Shown: positions 36,867 through 45,725, numbered from the stretch's first letter. The stretch: DNA of 63,007 nucleotides from Gammaproteobacteria bacterium (GCA_030428185.1 JAUICE010000005.1:1-63007); one strand, 5' to 3'. Numbers and translations are program-made. The notes: generated from the sequence alone by a model not told the origin.

Positions 36867-37997
36867 TTACAATGCCTCCAAAACTTTTTGTGATAGCTTT
36901 ACATTCCTCACCGCATCATCCAGTGCATTGATGGCTTCTTCCACCATGGGCACAACACTTTTTCTAGTTAGTGCTTTTTCAGCTTTCCAATGACCAAACA
37001 CGCCTGCAATCTCAGAATATGGTGTTTGTCTTCCCACGCAATTTAATAAATACCATGCTCTTCTGTCCAAAGGCTTTAACCAAATAAAGTCAGCTGAAGG
37101 CAATACACCATCATCACGAGCTTTTTCAAGAAGGGAGGCAAGAACCGTTAAAGAATACGCATGACTTTGCGCGCATTCTTGTACAATTTGAGATTTAATA
37201 TGCTTCTTTAATAATGCTTTAGCACCTAAAAAACTTAGGCGTCCTTTTAACGCAGATGCATTGATAGAATCAAGTAATGCTTTTGCACCATCTCTGTCAC
37301 GATTAATTCTAGCTGCAAAAATTGCAGACAGTGCTAATAGATGAATAGGCATCAACTCAAAACCCTGAAAAGTTGCACCAAGTTGCATGGTAAAAATACC
37401 CTTTGCTTCTCCACGCTTAATGGTCGCTGTCATCGGGATACCTGGTTTATGCGGATCCTCAGCCGCCAAATCGTCTTTTTTGAGTAACTGATGGTGTTTT
37501 GCAAAATCAATAGGTGACATTGCCATAGCCCACTTTCCCTCATGAATACCTTGCTTAATTAAGTCTAATTTAGTTACAGGCATAATCTGTAACCAATTAT
37601 ACTGCTCTTGTTTTCGCAAACTACCCATCGAATAAACTTTTCGAAATTTTAAAGTAGGATTAGAAAAATATAGCCATCCAGCTAACCCAATAAGCATAGC
37701 CAAAACAGGATAGCGCACATATTCGCCAACTAACCTCAACATGATAGCTAATTGATTAAAATCTACCGTCTTAGGATCGACCGTCTGCATAATATAAATG
37801 GCATTATCAAGTTTTGATGTGAAAAGGCTAATGAATTTTGCTTGAATAAGATTAACGTGAAAGAAAACCGTTATTATCTCAACTCTAAAGAAATGCCAAA
37901 TAAGACCACCAACAACAAAAAGCCCAACCATAATCCATATAGGCCCGTAAGCATTATCACCACCTTGTTGTTGCCCGCCCCCTTGTGGTTGCGCCAT
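36867..37997 (-). CDS. dotM: Dot/Icm coupling-complex protein IcmP (DotM)
   Basis: DotM is the inner-membrane partner of DotL and recognises Glu-rich effector signals. The 376-residue protein has a Gln/Gly-rich N-terminus, membrane segments at about 19-40 and 90-110, and a cytoplasmic helical domain with GATFQGFELMPIHLLALSAI and DFIWLKPLDRRAWYLLNCVG, both conserved in IcmP. It lies directly upstream of icmO. Confidence 0.96.
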   Translation of the reverse strand: MAQPQGGGQQQGGDNAYGPIWIMVGLFVVGGLIWHFFRVEIITVFFHVNLIQAKFISLFTSKLDNAIYIMQTVDPKTVDFNQLAIMLRLVGEYVRYPVLAMLIGLAGWLYFSNPTLKFRKVYSMGSLRKQEQYNWLQIMPVTKLDLIKQGIHEGKWAMAMSPIDFAKHHQLLKKDDLAAEDPHKPGIPMTATIKRGEAKGIFTMQLGATFQGFELMPIHLLALSAIFAARINRDRDGAKALLDSINASALKGRLSFLGAKALLKKHIKSQIVQECAQSHAYSLTVLASLLEKARDDGVLPSADFIWLKPLDRRAWYLLNCVGRQTPYSEIAGVFGHWKAEKALTRKSVVPMVEEAINALDDAVRNVKLSQKVLEAL

Positions 37998-38129
37998 ATG
38001 TCCCCTGTATTATTTTTTTATTTTGCGCAGTCTATACTAAAACATTATATACCTTGACTTTCAAAAAATACCATAGCAAGAAGGAAACTTTGAAAAGCTT
38101 TACTATTTTTTTCGACTTTTCTTTCATAC

Positions 38130-38741
38130 TCATTCGGAAGAAGATTCATCTTCAGAAAAATTCATTTGTGATATACGAGACAACTCACCATTTTTAAGCA
38201 CATACACACCCGTTTTATGATAAAACTTTTTAATATTGGCCGGAACTATCGCATTTTCTTTAAGAGTTAAAAGTACATTACCTAGCTTATCTCTTGGTGC
38301 TTTTGTACCGGCATCAGGCAAAATATCAGCCTTATTAACGTGTACACTCACATATCCCTCATTAAGAATATTCCCGCTGGATCTTATCACCTCACGAACA
38401 GCTTTTTCTGTACTATATGTAGGCCTTGAAATACTAAGCTTTGAAAGATTATGAATAATTAAGAACCACTGCTTTAGTTCTGCACCTTGCGCATTATATA
38501 TTGAGACAAACACTTCTAGTTGGCCCTCTTTCAAAGCAAATGGGTCTTGTTTCGCTTGCTCAATGCTCAAATGCTGCTCACCCAACCCCGAATTATGAAG
38601 AAATTCATCACGAATCGTCTCGAATTTTTTACCTAATGCTTTTAGAAATACGCTCTGATGCCAAGGCAAATCATCAACCACACGATTCAACGCTTCAGCA
38701 ATTTCTTTTAATTTCTCCTCTGAGATTTCATCTTCTGACAT
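38130..38741 (-). CDS. icmQ: Dot/Icm protein IcmQ
   Basis: IcmQ is a small cytoplasmic Dot/Icm protein that binds membranes and NAD and needs a partner (IcmR or a FIR) to stay soluble. The 203-residue product shows LNRVVDDLPWHQSVFLKALGKK and DILPDAGTKAPRDKLGNVLL, both clearly like Legionella IcmQ (191 residues). I start it at ATG 38741 (MSEDEIS). The frame is open 34 codons further up to a TTG at 38843, but that extension runs into the repeat at 38809-38878 and is unlikely to be native. Confidence 0.9.
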   Translation of the reverse strand: MSEDEISEEKLKEIAEALNRVVDDLPWHQSVFLKALGKKFETIRDEFLHNSGLGEQHLSIEQAKQDPFALKEGQLEVFVSIYNAQGAELKQWFLIIHNLSKLSISRPTYSTEKAVREVIRSSGNILNEGYVSVHVNKADILPDAGTKAPRDKLGNVLLTLKENAIVPANIKKFYHKTGVYVLKNGELSRISQMNFSEDESSSE

Positions 38742-38808
38742 TAAATTTACATAAATATCTACAGTAATCTCTGAAGTATATCCTGAGAACTTAATAACTG
38801 TTAGGAAA

Positions 38809-38878
38809 ATTGAAAAAAATACCAAAGATTGAGTATTTGACAAAGCTCAAAAACATGCATTATGAAAGGACAGGGGTA
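38809..38878. repeat. Truncated copy of the hairpin element's right end
   Basis: About 65 of 70 bases match 3330-3399 of the element in the split gene, ending in the same CAGGGGTA terminus. No left end is found within 310 bases on the other side, so this is a solo or truncated copy. It lies between fir and icmQ, where the icmQ promoter would be expected. Confidence 0.75.
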
Positions 38879-39002
38879 TGTGCTCAATTCACTGGAATCA
38901 CATATATGAGTAAAATATAGACAGTTGCCTTTGCTTGCAAACAGATTTACGGGTAGACTTTACAATCTTGGCTTTTGATTGACATCGATACTTAGCTGAT
39001 AA

Positions 39003-39353
39003 CTACTTCTCGTCCTCATCATCTTGTGAAGAACTTCCCATCCCAAGACTCACAGAATGTGTGGCGCCTTGAGTTAAACCAAACTCTTGGGCAACTGAAG
39101 CACCAAGGGCACTTTCAACGCAACCACTGACACTTCCGCCCTCAAAGTCACCTTCTTTTTTAAAAGATGCCTTCACTTTCTCAGCAAGGCCTGTTGCTGC
39201 CAAAATGCCAACTTTTGCGGAGTCAATAGCATCACCAACAGAAGTCTTCTTCACATAGCTAGTGCCCTTTTGCTCCTGTGGGCGTGACGACTTATCGCCA
39301 GGCTGTGTATATTTGTCGGCTATCGTTTCCCATCTATCTGATGTTTCAGACAT
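39003..39353 (-). CDS. Candidate FIR (functional homologue of IcmR)
   Basis: A 116-residue protein with no recognisable homologue by eye. It occupies the exact icmR position, between icmS and icmQ, where Legionella species carry FIR genes: highly diverged partners that bind IcmQ through a hydrophobic helix. This protein has a polar, basic N-terminus, an amphipathic helical stretch at about 40-65 (DAIDSAKVGILAATGLAEKV), a Gly/Ser-rich middle and an acidic tail (SSSQDDEDEK). The call rests on position and composition, not on sequence identity. Confidence 0.6.
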   Translation of the reverse strand: MSETSDRWETIADKYTQPGDKSSRPQEQKGTSYVKKTSVGDAIDSAKVGILAATGLAEKVKASFKKEGDFEGGSVSGCVESALGASVAQEFGLTQGATHSVSLGMGSSSQDDEDEK

Positions 39354-39492
39354 AAATCCTTCCTCGTAGGTTAATACTATTAATCATAAGTCTATTACTT
39401 AAAAGTTTAACCTAAAAATACGATTATTGTGCCCAAAATAGACTTTCTTTACAAAAGATTGACACAAACAAAAAAGTAATTAAAAACAACAA

Positions 39493-39837
39493 CTAATCAT
39501 ACATTAATTCATCTAAAGCTGTTTTGCCCTCTAATGTATTTGTATTTAGAAGCTCTGATACAACATCTGTGAGGCACATGTAACGTAAAACATTTGGAGT
39601 CACCTCATCAAAAATAACCTTAACACCCAACAGCGACTTCTCTGACTCTTCAAAAGTTACACCGATACCATAACCTAAACAAAGTGAACATAATTGATCT
39701 GCTCTCCTAGACAGCGCGGGTAATAACCCTGTATCGGAAAAAACCTCATCTAAACTGATGAAATTATCATTCAAGGTAAATTTAGCATTCATCTGTAGGG
39801 CAATCAGCGCCATATTTTTTTTGATTTCTTCACTCAT
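39493..39837 (-). CDS. icmS: Dot/Icm adaptor IcmS
   Basis: IcmS pairs with IcmW (not in this window) as a chaperone-like adaptor that brings effectors to DotL. Starting at ATG 39837 the protein has 114 residues, the same as Legionella IcmS, and contains LCLGYGIGVTFEESEKSLLG and VTPNVLRYMCLTDVVSEL, typical of the family. The start overlaps the icmT stop by one base (TAATG). A TTG 12 bases upstream is possible but would lengthen it beyond the family size. Confidence 0.93.
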   Translation of the reverse strand: MSEEIKKNMALIALQMNAKFTLNDNFISLDEVFSDTGLLPALSRRADQLCSLCLGYGIGVTFEESEKSLLGVKVIFDEVTPNVLRYMCLTDVVSELLNTNTLEGKTALDELMYD

Positions 39838-40097
39838 TATCGCCACCAAGGTATAGACATCTTAATTGGACCAGATATAAAGGTTCTAAGCCATCGACCA
39901 AAAATAGGCACTGTAAATCCATAACGCTCTAATATGCCAAAAAATAAAATGGAAATTAACACAACTGTAGCTGTCCAATATCGGATATGCATAAGAAAGA
40001 TAAAAAGTGGAAATGCAGCACGTGCATCCACAACAAAAAATCGCGCACTCCTACCTGAATCACGCCAATGCGTATCAGAAGTATAAGTCAAAGCCAT
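39837..40097 (-). CDS. icmT: Dot/Icm protein IcmT
   Basis: IcmT is a small inner-membrane Dot/Icm protein. The product has 86 residues, exactly the Legionella length, with the family signature HWRDSGRSARFFVVDARAAF followed by two hydrophobic segments at about 28-36 and 42-62. It is the first gene of the main operon; the 187-base gap before the divergent isomerase gene should hold the operon promoter, and also contains a repeat end at 40214. Confidence 0.93.
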   Translation of the reverse strand: MALTYTSDTHWRDSGRSARFFVVDARAAFPLFIFLMHIRYWTATVVLISILFFGILERYGFTVPIFGRWLRTFISGPIKMSIPWWR

Positions 40098-40213
40098 CTA
40101 TATCCCCCATAAATAATTCATGTCTATGCATCTGGGTATTTTAACTCGTTTTAGTATGCCAGTTACCTAGTAGTGTGTAAACGCGCTCAGTCAGTTAAGC
40201 AAATCAATATTCA

Positions 40214-40241
40214 TACCCCTGTCCTTACATAATATATGTTT
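40214..40241. repeat. Solo left-type end of the hairpin element
   Basis: 26 of 28 bases match the left end of the element at 3091 (TACCCCTGTCCTTNCATAAT and following). No right end lies within the next 310 bases, so it is a remnant. It sits in the divergent promoter region between icmT and the mevalonate operon. Confidence 0.6.
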
Positions 40242-40284
40242 CGTATTAAGGCAAAACTGAGTATAATACGTTCAAATTTCTACC

Positions 40285-41337
40285 ATGCTACTCCTTTCAA
40301 TGACAAAGCGATTCAATCAGTTTGAAGAGAGAAAACAAGCTCATATCGATCTGGCTTTACGGCCAGAAACAGAAGCAACTGGACTAAGCGGCCTTGAGTC
40401 AGTGACATTAGTGCATAATGCCTTACCCGATATCAACTTTGACGAAATTTCTCTAGAAGCCACTATACTCAACGCCAAAGTTCAAACTCCCTTTATGGTT
40501 AGCTCTATGACCGCCGGCCATAAAGACGGAGCCGTAATTAACGAACGCCTCATTAACGCCTGTGACGCATGTGGTTGGTCTATGGGCGTAGGCTCACAAA
40601 GACGAGAGTTAGAAGATGCAAGCTATCTACCTGAATGGAGTGCTCTTCGAAAAAAATATCCAAATGTTCGCCTATTAGGAAATTTGGGCATAGCTCAGCT
40701 TATTCATGCCTCACTCGACGATATTCAGCGTCTCATTGATAATCTACAGGCATGTGCTCTACAAATTCATTTAAACCCTCTACAAGAATGTATACAACCC
40801 GAAGGAACAACCCACTTTAAAGGTGCACTTAAAGCTATTGAGCGCTTAGCTAGATATTCCTCCGTTCCAATTGTAATCAAAGAAACCGGCTGTGGATTTA
40901 GTGAGGAAACTATTCGCATAATGGAAAATACTGGTATCAAGGCACTTGACATCAGTGGATTTGGAGGCACACATTGGGGAAGGATAGAAGGTTTAAGAAG
41001 TCATAACACCATGAATCAACGAGCAGCTAAAACTTTTCAAAACTGGGGTATTAGTACCTTAGACTCCATGAAAAATGCGCTGAAAGCTCGTCCACCCTTT
41101 GAAATATGGGGCTCAGGTGGTATCAGGTCTGGTTTGGATGCAGCCAAACTTCTTGCGCTTGGCGTAACCAATATTGGTTTCGCCAAACCGATGATGCAAG
41201 CTGCACAACACAGCACTGATGAAATTATCACTCTGATGAGCACGATAGCTTTTGAGTTAAAAGTTGCGATGTTCTGTACAGGATTTGATTCTATTTTAAC
41301 CTTTAAAGAGGAAGCGCATGTCACATTCAGAGCATGA
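40285..41337 (+). CDS. fni: Isopentenyl-diphosphate delta-isomerase, type 2 (FMN-dependent)
   Basis: Fni interconverts isopentenyl and dimethylallyl diphosphate. The 350-residue protein is the FMN-dependent type 2 enzyme: QFEERKQAHIDLAL at the start, MVSSMTAGHKDGAVINERL, GVGSQRRELED, the metal-binding QIHLNPLQECIQPEG (normally HLNxxQE) and WGSGGIRSG for FMN. ATG 40300, five codons in, is an equally possible start since neither has a clear ribosome site. It overlaps mvaA by 20 bases and heads the mevalonate operon. Confidence 0.93.
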   Translation: MLLLSMTKRFNQFEERKQAHIDLALRPETEATGLSGLESVTLVHNALPDINFDEISLEATILNAKVQTPFMVSSMTAGHKDGAVINERLINACDACGWSMGVGSQRRELEDASYLPEWSALRKKYPNVRLLGNLGIAQLIHASLDDIQRLIDNLQACALQIHLNPLQECIQPEGTTHFKGALKAIERLARYSSVPIVIKETGCGFSEETIRIMENTGIKALDISGFGGTHWGRIEGLRSHNTMNQRAAKTFQNWGISTLDSMKNALKARPPFEIWGSGGIRSGLDAAKLLALGVTNIGFAKPMMQAAQHSTDEIITLMSTIAFELKVAMFCTGFDSILTFKEEAHVTFRA

Positions 41338-42604
41338 TCCTTTTTCTGGATTTTCAAAACGTAGTCACAATGAGCGATTTGACTTATTAAAACGTTTATC
41401 AATCCTCTCAGATGAGGACTGTTTGTATTTGCAAACAGGCGGACTGACAGATTTTACTCTTGCAGAAAACTTTATTGAAAACGTCATTGGATACTTTCAG
41501 CTACCTATGGGTGTTGCTCCACACTTTGTTATTGATGGTATAGAGCGACTCATTCCTATGGCAGTAGAAGAAACCTCTATTATCGCCGCGCTTAGTAAAA
41601 CGGCTAAATGGATAAAAAACTGTGGCAGCATTAAAACCACAATGAAAGGAACGACAAGTATTGGGCAGCTACAAATTGCCCCAGTTAAAGACTTCTTAAA
41701 CTTACAAAACATAATAACAAAGCACAAAGAATCTTTAATTGATTTGGCCAACATGAACGTCGCTAGTGGTTTAGTAAAAAGAGGGGGTGGCGTCAAAGAC
41801 ATTTCTTTACGTTCGCTAGATGATATGGCTGTGATTCATATTTACGTAGACTGCTGTGACGCCATGGGTGCTAACATCATCAATCAAGTTTTGGAGTATT
41901 TAAAATCGCCTATTGAGCAACTGTCTAATGAATCTATTAACATGTGTATTCTATCAAACCTAAATGACAGCAAGCTCACACAAGCAACCATTACACTAAA
42001 CAACGTTGATAAAGAGCTAGGAGAAAAAATTGAAACGGCTTCACGATTTGCTGAGTGTGATCCATATAGAGCAGCGACGCATAATAAAGGCGTTATGAAT
42101 GGCATCGATCCAGTTTTAATCGTAACAGGTAATGATTGGCGTGCTGTTGAAGCAGGTATTCATGCCTATGCTTCAAGAGATGGACAGTATCGTGCAATTA
42201 CAAAATGGCGATACCATGATGGGCAGCTTGTAGGACAGTTTGAAGCACCTATCGCAGTGGGAACCGTTGGGGGAGTCACAAAGCTTCATCCAACAGCTAA
42301 GATTTGCTTAAAAATTCTTAATGTTGAAAGAGCTACTGAACTATCAAGAATATGCGCAGCCGTGGGACTAGTTCAGAACTTAGGGGCCCTAAGAGCATTA
42401 ACAACCGATGGCATTATTAAGGGGCATATGAAATTACATATTGATAATTTAGTCTTAGCCAGCGGTGCCAAGGAGCATGAAACAGTTCCTTTAAAACAAA
42501 GCCTAGAGCGACTACTCTCTTCCCAACGCCATATCAGTCTCTCGAATGCACATTATTTACTGAACGATATTCGTAAAAATAATCTCGAATTACCACAAGT
42601 ATGA
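41318..42604 (+). CDS. mvaA: Hydroxymethylglutaryl-CoA reductase, class II
   Basis: This enzyme reduces HMG-CoA to mevalonate, the committed step of the pathway. The 428-residue product is a class II (bacterial NADH-type) reductase, with ENFIENVIGYFQLPMGVAPH, the catalytic Glu region AVEETSIIAALSK, the catalytic-Asp region DCCDAMGANIINQV and the C-terminal His at about residue 382 in LASGAKEHETVPL. No membrane segments are present, as expected for class II. It overlaps fni by 20 bases and mvaK2 by 4. Confidence 0.94.
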   Translation: MSHSEHDPFSGFSKRSHNERFDLLKRLSILSDEDCLYLQTGGLTDFTLAENFIENVIGYFQLPMGVAPHFVIDGIERLIPMAVEETSIIAALSKTAKWIKNCGSIKTTMKGTTSIGQLQIAPVKDFLNLQNIITKHKESLIDLANMNVASGLVKRGGGVKDISLRSLDDMAVIHIYVDCCDAMGANIINQVLEYLKSPIEQLSNESINMCILSNLNDSKLTQATITLNNVDKELGEKIETASRFAECDPYRAATHNKGVMNGIDPVLIVTGNDWRAVEAGIHAYASRDGQYRAITKWRYHDGQLVGQFEAPIAVGTVGGVTKLHPTAKICLKILNVERATELSRICAAVGLVQNLGALRALTTDGIIKGHMKLHIDNLVLASGAKEHETVPLKQSLERLLSSQRHISLSNAHYLLNDIRKNNLELPQV

Positions 42605-43467
42605 ATATAACAGTTCCAGGAAAAACTTTTCTATTAGGTGAATATGCGGTTCTACAAGGTGGGGATGCTCTTATCTTCACTCATGATCCGAAATTTCAAT
42701 GTGTATTTTCCAAAGCCCGCTCTAGTACACCACCTTTTCACCAGGAGAGTCCAGCAGGTAAATTTTATCAGGCAAACTTAGATGCTTTTAATGGAGTATC
42801 TATAGACTTCAACAATCCCTATCATTTGCTCGGTGGTCTTGGGGCATCTAGCGCTGAATTTCTTAGTTTATATTTAAATCTACATAAGAAGCTCCCCGTA
42901 GATAATAAAGCTCTACTCAAAGAGTACTGGAGGTTTGCCTATAGTGGCGATGGACAAAAGCCAAGCGGCGCTGATCTTATCGCTCAAGCACATGGCGGTT
43001 TGTGTCACTATAACGCTTCCAACCATAGAGCTTCCTCAACCAACTGGATTTTTCCTGACTTAGGATTTGTGATTATTCACACACAAAAAAAACTACCAAC
43101 GCATAATCATCTAAAAGCCTTATCCCCCCCTAATCTTAGTCAACTAATCGCTCTATCTAAAATGATAGTTCCAATCCTATTAAAAAAAGATAGCCAACAG
43201 TTTATAGAGCTCATCCAACACACTCAGAATGAGCTGGAAACATTATCGTTAAGCACCACTCATAGCTTGGAGTTATTAGATATTATTAACCGACTACCTC
43301 ACGTTCTCGCCGCCAAAGGGTGTGGCGCCATGGGCGCAGATACTATCGCAATTTTTTGTAGTGCTCTGGATACTACACAGTTAATAGATAACTTAAAGAG
43401 ACTTAATTTACATATTATTGCAACTCATGAGTCTCTCTCGTATCCAAAAATCTCTAAGCAAAAATGA
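42601..43467 (+). CDS. mvaK2: GHMP kinase, probable phosphomevalonate kinase
   Basis: The 288-residue protein has an N-terminal GKTFLLGEYAVLQGG, like mevalonate and phosphomevalonate kinases, and the ATP-binding GGLGASSAEF of the GHMP superfamily. YSGDGQKPSGADLIAQAHGG is close to the phosphomevalonate kinase signature. The two other GHMP genes in the operon are mevalonate diphosphate decarboxylase and mevalonate kinase, so phosphomevalonate kinase is the missing step. It is shorter than Gram-positive enzymes (about 360), so the exact substrate is inferred from context. Confidence 0.7.
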   Translation: MNITVPGKTFLLGEYAVLQGGDALIFTHDPKFQCVFSKARSSTPPFHQESPAGKFYQANLDAFNGVSIDFNNPYHLLGGLGASSAEFLSLYLNLHKKLPVDNKALLKEYWRFAYSGDGQKPSGADLIAQAHGGLCHYNASNHRASSTNWIFPDLGFVIIHTQKKLPTHNHLKALSPPNLSQLIALSKMIVPILLKKDSQQFIELIQHTQNELETLSLSTTHSLELLDIINRLPHVLAAKGCGAMGADTIAIFCSALDTTQLIDNLKRLNLHIIATHESLSYPKISKQK

Positions 43468-43545
43468 AATTAGTAATCATGTACATTCAAGCGTATAATT
43501 TCGCAGATTTATTTATCTTTAATATAAATTAAGGAACTTAATAGT

Positions 43546-44493
43546 ATGCAATGGTTTGCACAGGCACCATCAAATATTGCGTTGATAAAATACATGGGTA
43601 AAGCTCAGACGGATCTCAATCTCCCTGCAAATCCATCTCTTTCATACACGCTCAATAAACTTGTGTCTAATGTGAGTCTAGAATCTGTTCCTGGAAAAAG
43701 TGATCGATGGGAACCACTTGAAACTCCTGGCGTTGCGCATTTTTCCCTATCTGAAAAAGCTATTTCACGCTATTTAGCACACTTAAATTTCTTAAAAAAA
43801 CAATTTTTATATCGTGGCGCTTTTATTGTTAGATCGAACAACAACTTTCCTACTGGAAATGGTTTGGCAAGCTCCGCTTCTAGCTTTGCGGCCCTAACTC
43901 GCGCAGCTTGTCGAGCACTATCAGAGTTAACACAAAAACCTTTACCTAACGACGAATCACTAGCAAACTTAAGTCGCCAAGGTTCAGGTTCTTCTTGTCG
44001 CTCTTTTTTTTCCCCCTGGTGTATTTGGGATGGTGATTCGGTTAAACAAGTAGATATACCCTACGATAATCTTCTTCATCGCGTCATCATTATCTCTCAT
44101 GATGAAAAACAAATCCCCTCATCCTTGGCACACGAACTAGTTACATCTAGCCCTCTGTATCGACAGCGACCTAAGCGAGCAGCACAAAACCTAAAATTAT
44201 TGATGAACGCATTTACAAATAAAGACTGGAAAACTGCCTATGATATTTGTTGGAAAGATTTTCAAGACATGCATCAACTTTTCTCCACTTGCTCAAAACC
44301 ATTTATGTATATGCATGATGAATCAAGAAATGTTTTAAGAATACTTCAAAGACAATGGGAGCTTGACGGTGATGGCCCTATCGTAACAATGGATGCCGGA
44401 CCTAATATTCATCTTTTATATAGAGAGGATCAACGTTCTTTAGCAGAGAAGTTTAAACACGAACACTTAGTCGGAAGTTATGACTTTATATAA
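43546..44493 (+). CDS. mvaD: Mevalonate diphosphate decarboxylase
   Basis: MvaD makes isopentenyl diphosphate by phosphorylation and decarboxylation. The 315-residue protein begins with APSNIALIKYMGKAQ (KYWGKR in most families), contains the GHMP loop PTGNGLASSASSFAALTRAA, RQGSGSSCRSFFSP around the catalytic site, and MDAGPNIHLL with the conserved Asp. The first loop has Met in place of Trp. It begins after a 78-base gap and overlaps mvaK1 by 14 bases. Confidence 0.92.
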   Translation: MQWFAQAPSNIALIKYMGKAQTDLNLPANPSLSYTLNKLVSNVSLESVPGKSDRWEPLETPGVAHFSLSEKAISRYLAHLNFLKKQFLYRGAFIVRSNNNFPTGNGLASSASSFAALTRAACRALSELTQKPLPNDESLANLSRQGSGSSCRSFFSPWCIWDGDSVKQVDIPYDNLLHRVIIISHDEKQIPSSLAHELVTSSPLYRQRPKRAAQNLKLLMNAFTNKDWKTAYDICWKDFQDMHQLFSTCSKPFMYMHDESRNVLRILQRQWELDGDGPIVTMDAGPNIHLLYREDQRSLAEKFKHEHLVGSYDFI

Positions 44494-45361
44494 TCTTAAA
44501 GTAACGACTCATGGAAAGTGGATCCTCTCTGGTGAACACGCTATTCTCCGCGGAAGGCCAGCAATAGTATACCCATTACACTCTAAATCTATTGTTTTAA
44601 AATACTATGAACAAGCTAATCCACTGACCGCAGAGTTTTATGGCACATATCCAAATGATATGAGGCTACTTTTTTTTAGCGTCGTGGAGCACGCCTGTCG
44701 ACTCAGTCAGTGCCAACTGATAGATATCAGCGGGAAGGTTGAGCTCACCAATGATATCCCAATTGGCGCAGGACTTGGCGCTTCTGCAGCACTTTGCTTA
44801 GCTATTGCTAAATTATTTAGTTATCTAGGTAAAATTCAGCCTAATGAACAAATTTCTTTTGCGACAACACTTGAAGACTTGTTCCATAAAAAAAGCTCTG
44901 GACTTGACTTGTTAGGAAGCGCTAGTGACTCTGGCATATTAGTTGAGCAAGGAGAAGTAAAAAAAATTTCAGCTACATGGTCACCTAAATGGTATCTATC
45001 TTATAGTGGGCATATTGGAATAACTTCTCACTGTGTACAGAAGGTCAATCAATTATGGGAAGACAATCCTAAGGAGTTAGCTCATATCGATGATATGATG
45101 TCCAAAAGTGTCAACATGGCGTACAAAGCCCTCACATCAACTAAAGTTGAACTAGACTTGCTAAAACAGTCTATCGATATGGCTTATCAATGTTTTATAG
45201 ATTGGGGGCTTGTAGGAGAAGGTTTAAAGCAACATATTGACTTGCTTAAAAGTAGCGGTGCTATTGCTGCGAAACCTACTGGCTCAGGCAGCGGTGGATA
45301 CGTGCTAAGCCTTTGGAAAAGTGCGCCTAAAAAAAGCGATTTGACGTTTATTAATGCGTAA
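44480..45361 (+). CDS. mvaK1: Mevalonate kinase
   Basis: Mevalonate kinase makes mevalonate 5-phosphate. The 293-residue product has THGKWILSGEHAILRGRPAI at the N-terminus, the ATP-binding PIGAGLGASAALCLAIAK, and a C-terminal AAKPTGSGSGGYVLSLW, all typical of the family. The gene is last in the mevalonate operon and converges on ftsB (14 bases between stops). HMG-CoA synthase and acetoacetyl-CoA thiolase are not in the window. Confidence 0.9.
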   Translation: MTLYNLKVTTHGKWILSGEHAILRGRPAIVYPLHSKSIVLKYYEQANPLTAEFYGTYPNDMRLLFFSVVEHACRLSQCQLIDISGKVELTNDIPIGAGLGASAALCLAIAKLFSYLGKIQPNEQISFATTLEDLFHKKSSGLDLLGSASDSGILVEQGEVKKISATWSPKWYLSYSGHIGITSHCVQKVNQLWEDNPKELAHIDDMMSKSVNMAYKALTSTKVELDLLKQSIDMAYQCFIDWGLVGEGLKQHIDLLKSSGAIAAKPTGSGSGGYVLSLWKSAPKKSDLTFINA

Positions 45362-45375
45362 ATTATAAACAGAGT

Positions 45376-45648
45376 CTAGTCTTCAACTATTTGATAATAA
45401 TCTTCATTTGCTTTCTTTAAACCAAGCTCTTTTCTTGCATAACTTTCTAGTAGTTGCTCAGAATGCTTAACTGCATCTATTTTAACATATAGGCTTTCAT
45501 TACGAGCCAGTTGCTCTTCCAGTGCGGTTTGAGTCAAGATAAGCTCTTCACGTATTTGTTTGACGTCACCTACATTGCCATTGTCAAACCAAATTTTGTA
45601 CTGTAAAAATACAATTAAGCAACAAAGAGTGAGAACTGTCAGTTTCAT
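45376..45648 (-). CDS. ftsB: Cell-division protein FtsB
   Basis: FtsB, with FtsL and FtsQ, links early and late divisome proteins. The 90-residue product has one membrane segment at about 3-20, a periplasmic leucine-zipper-like coiled coil at about 30-70 and the conserved tail SYARKELGLKKANE. I start it at ATG 45648, which has AGGG six bases upstream; a TTG at 45663 lies further up but overlaps that site. It follows eno, the standard gammaproteobacterial pair. Confidence 0.88.
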   Translation of the reverse strand: MKLTVLTLCCLIVFLQYKIWFDNGNVGDVKQIREELILTQTALEEQLARNESLYVKIDAVKHSEQLLESYARKELGLKKANEDYYQIVED

Positions 45649-45725
45649 GTATTCCCTTAGCAAAACTCTTTTATATCGATATTAATAGAATAATTATAAA
45701 CCATCTTCGCCACAATGTGATGATG

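Noticed and set aside
38742-38843. Longer IcmQ starting at TTG 38843
   Set aside because: The extension lies partly inside a repeat and is absent from the family, whereas ATG 38741 gives a length close to Legionella IcmQ.
39003-39353. A direct IcmR homologue
   Set aside because: No sequence resemblance to Legionella IcmR could be seen; only position and general features support a FIR role.
40214-40523. A complete second copy of the hairpin element
   Set aside because: Only the first 28 bases match; no matching right end lies at the expected distance.
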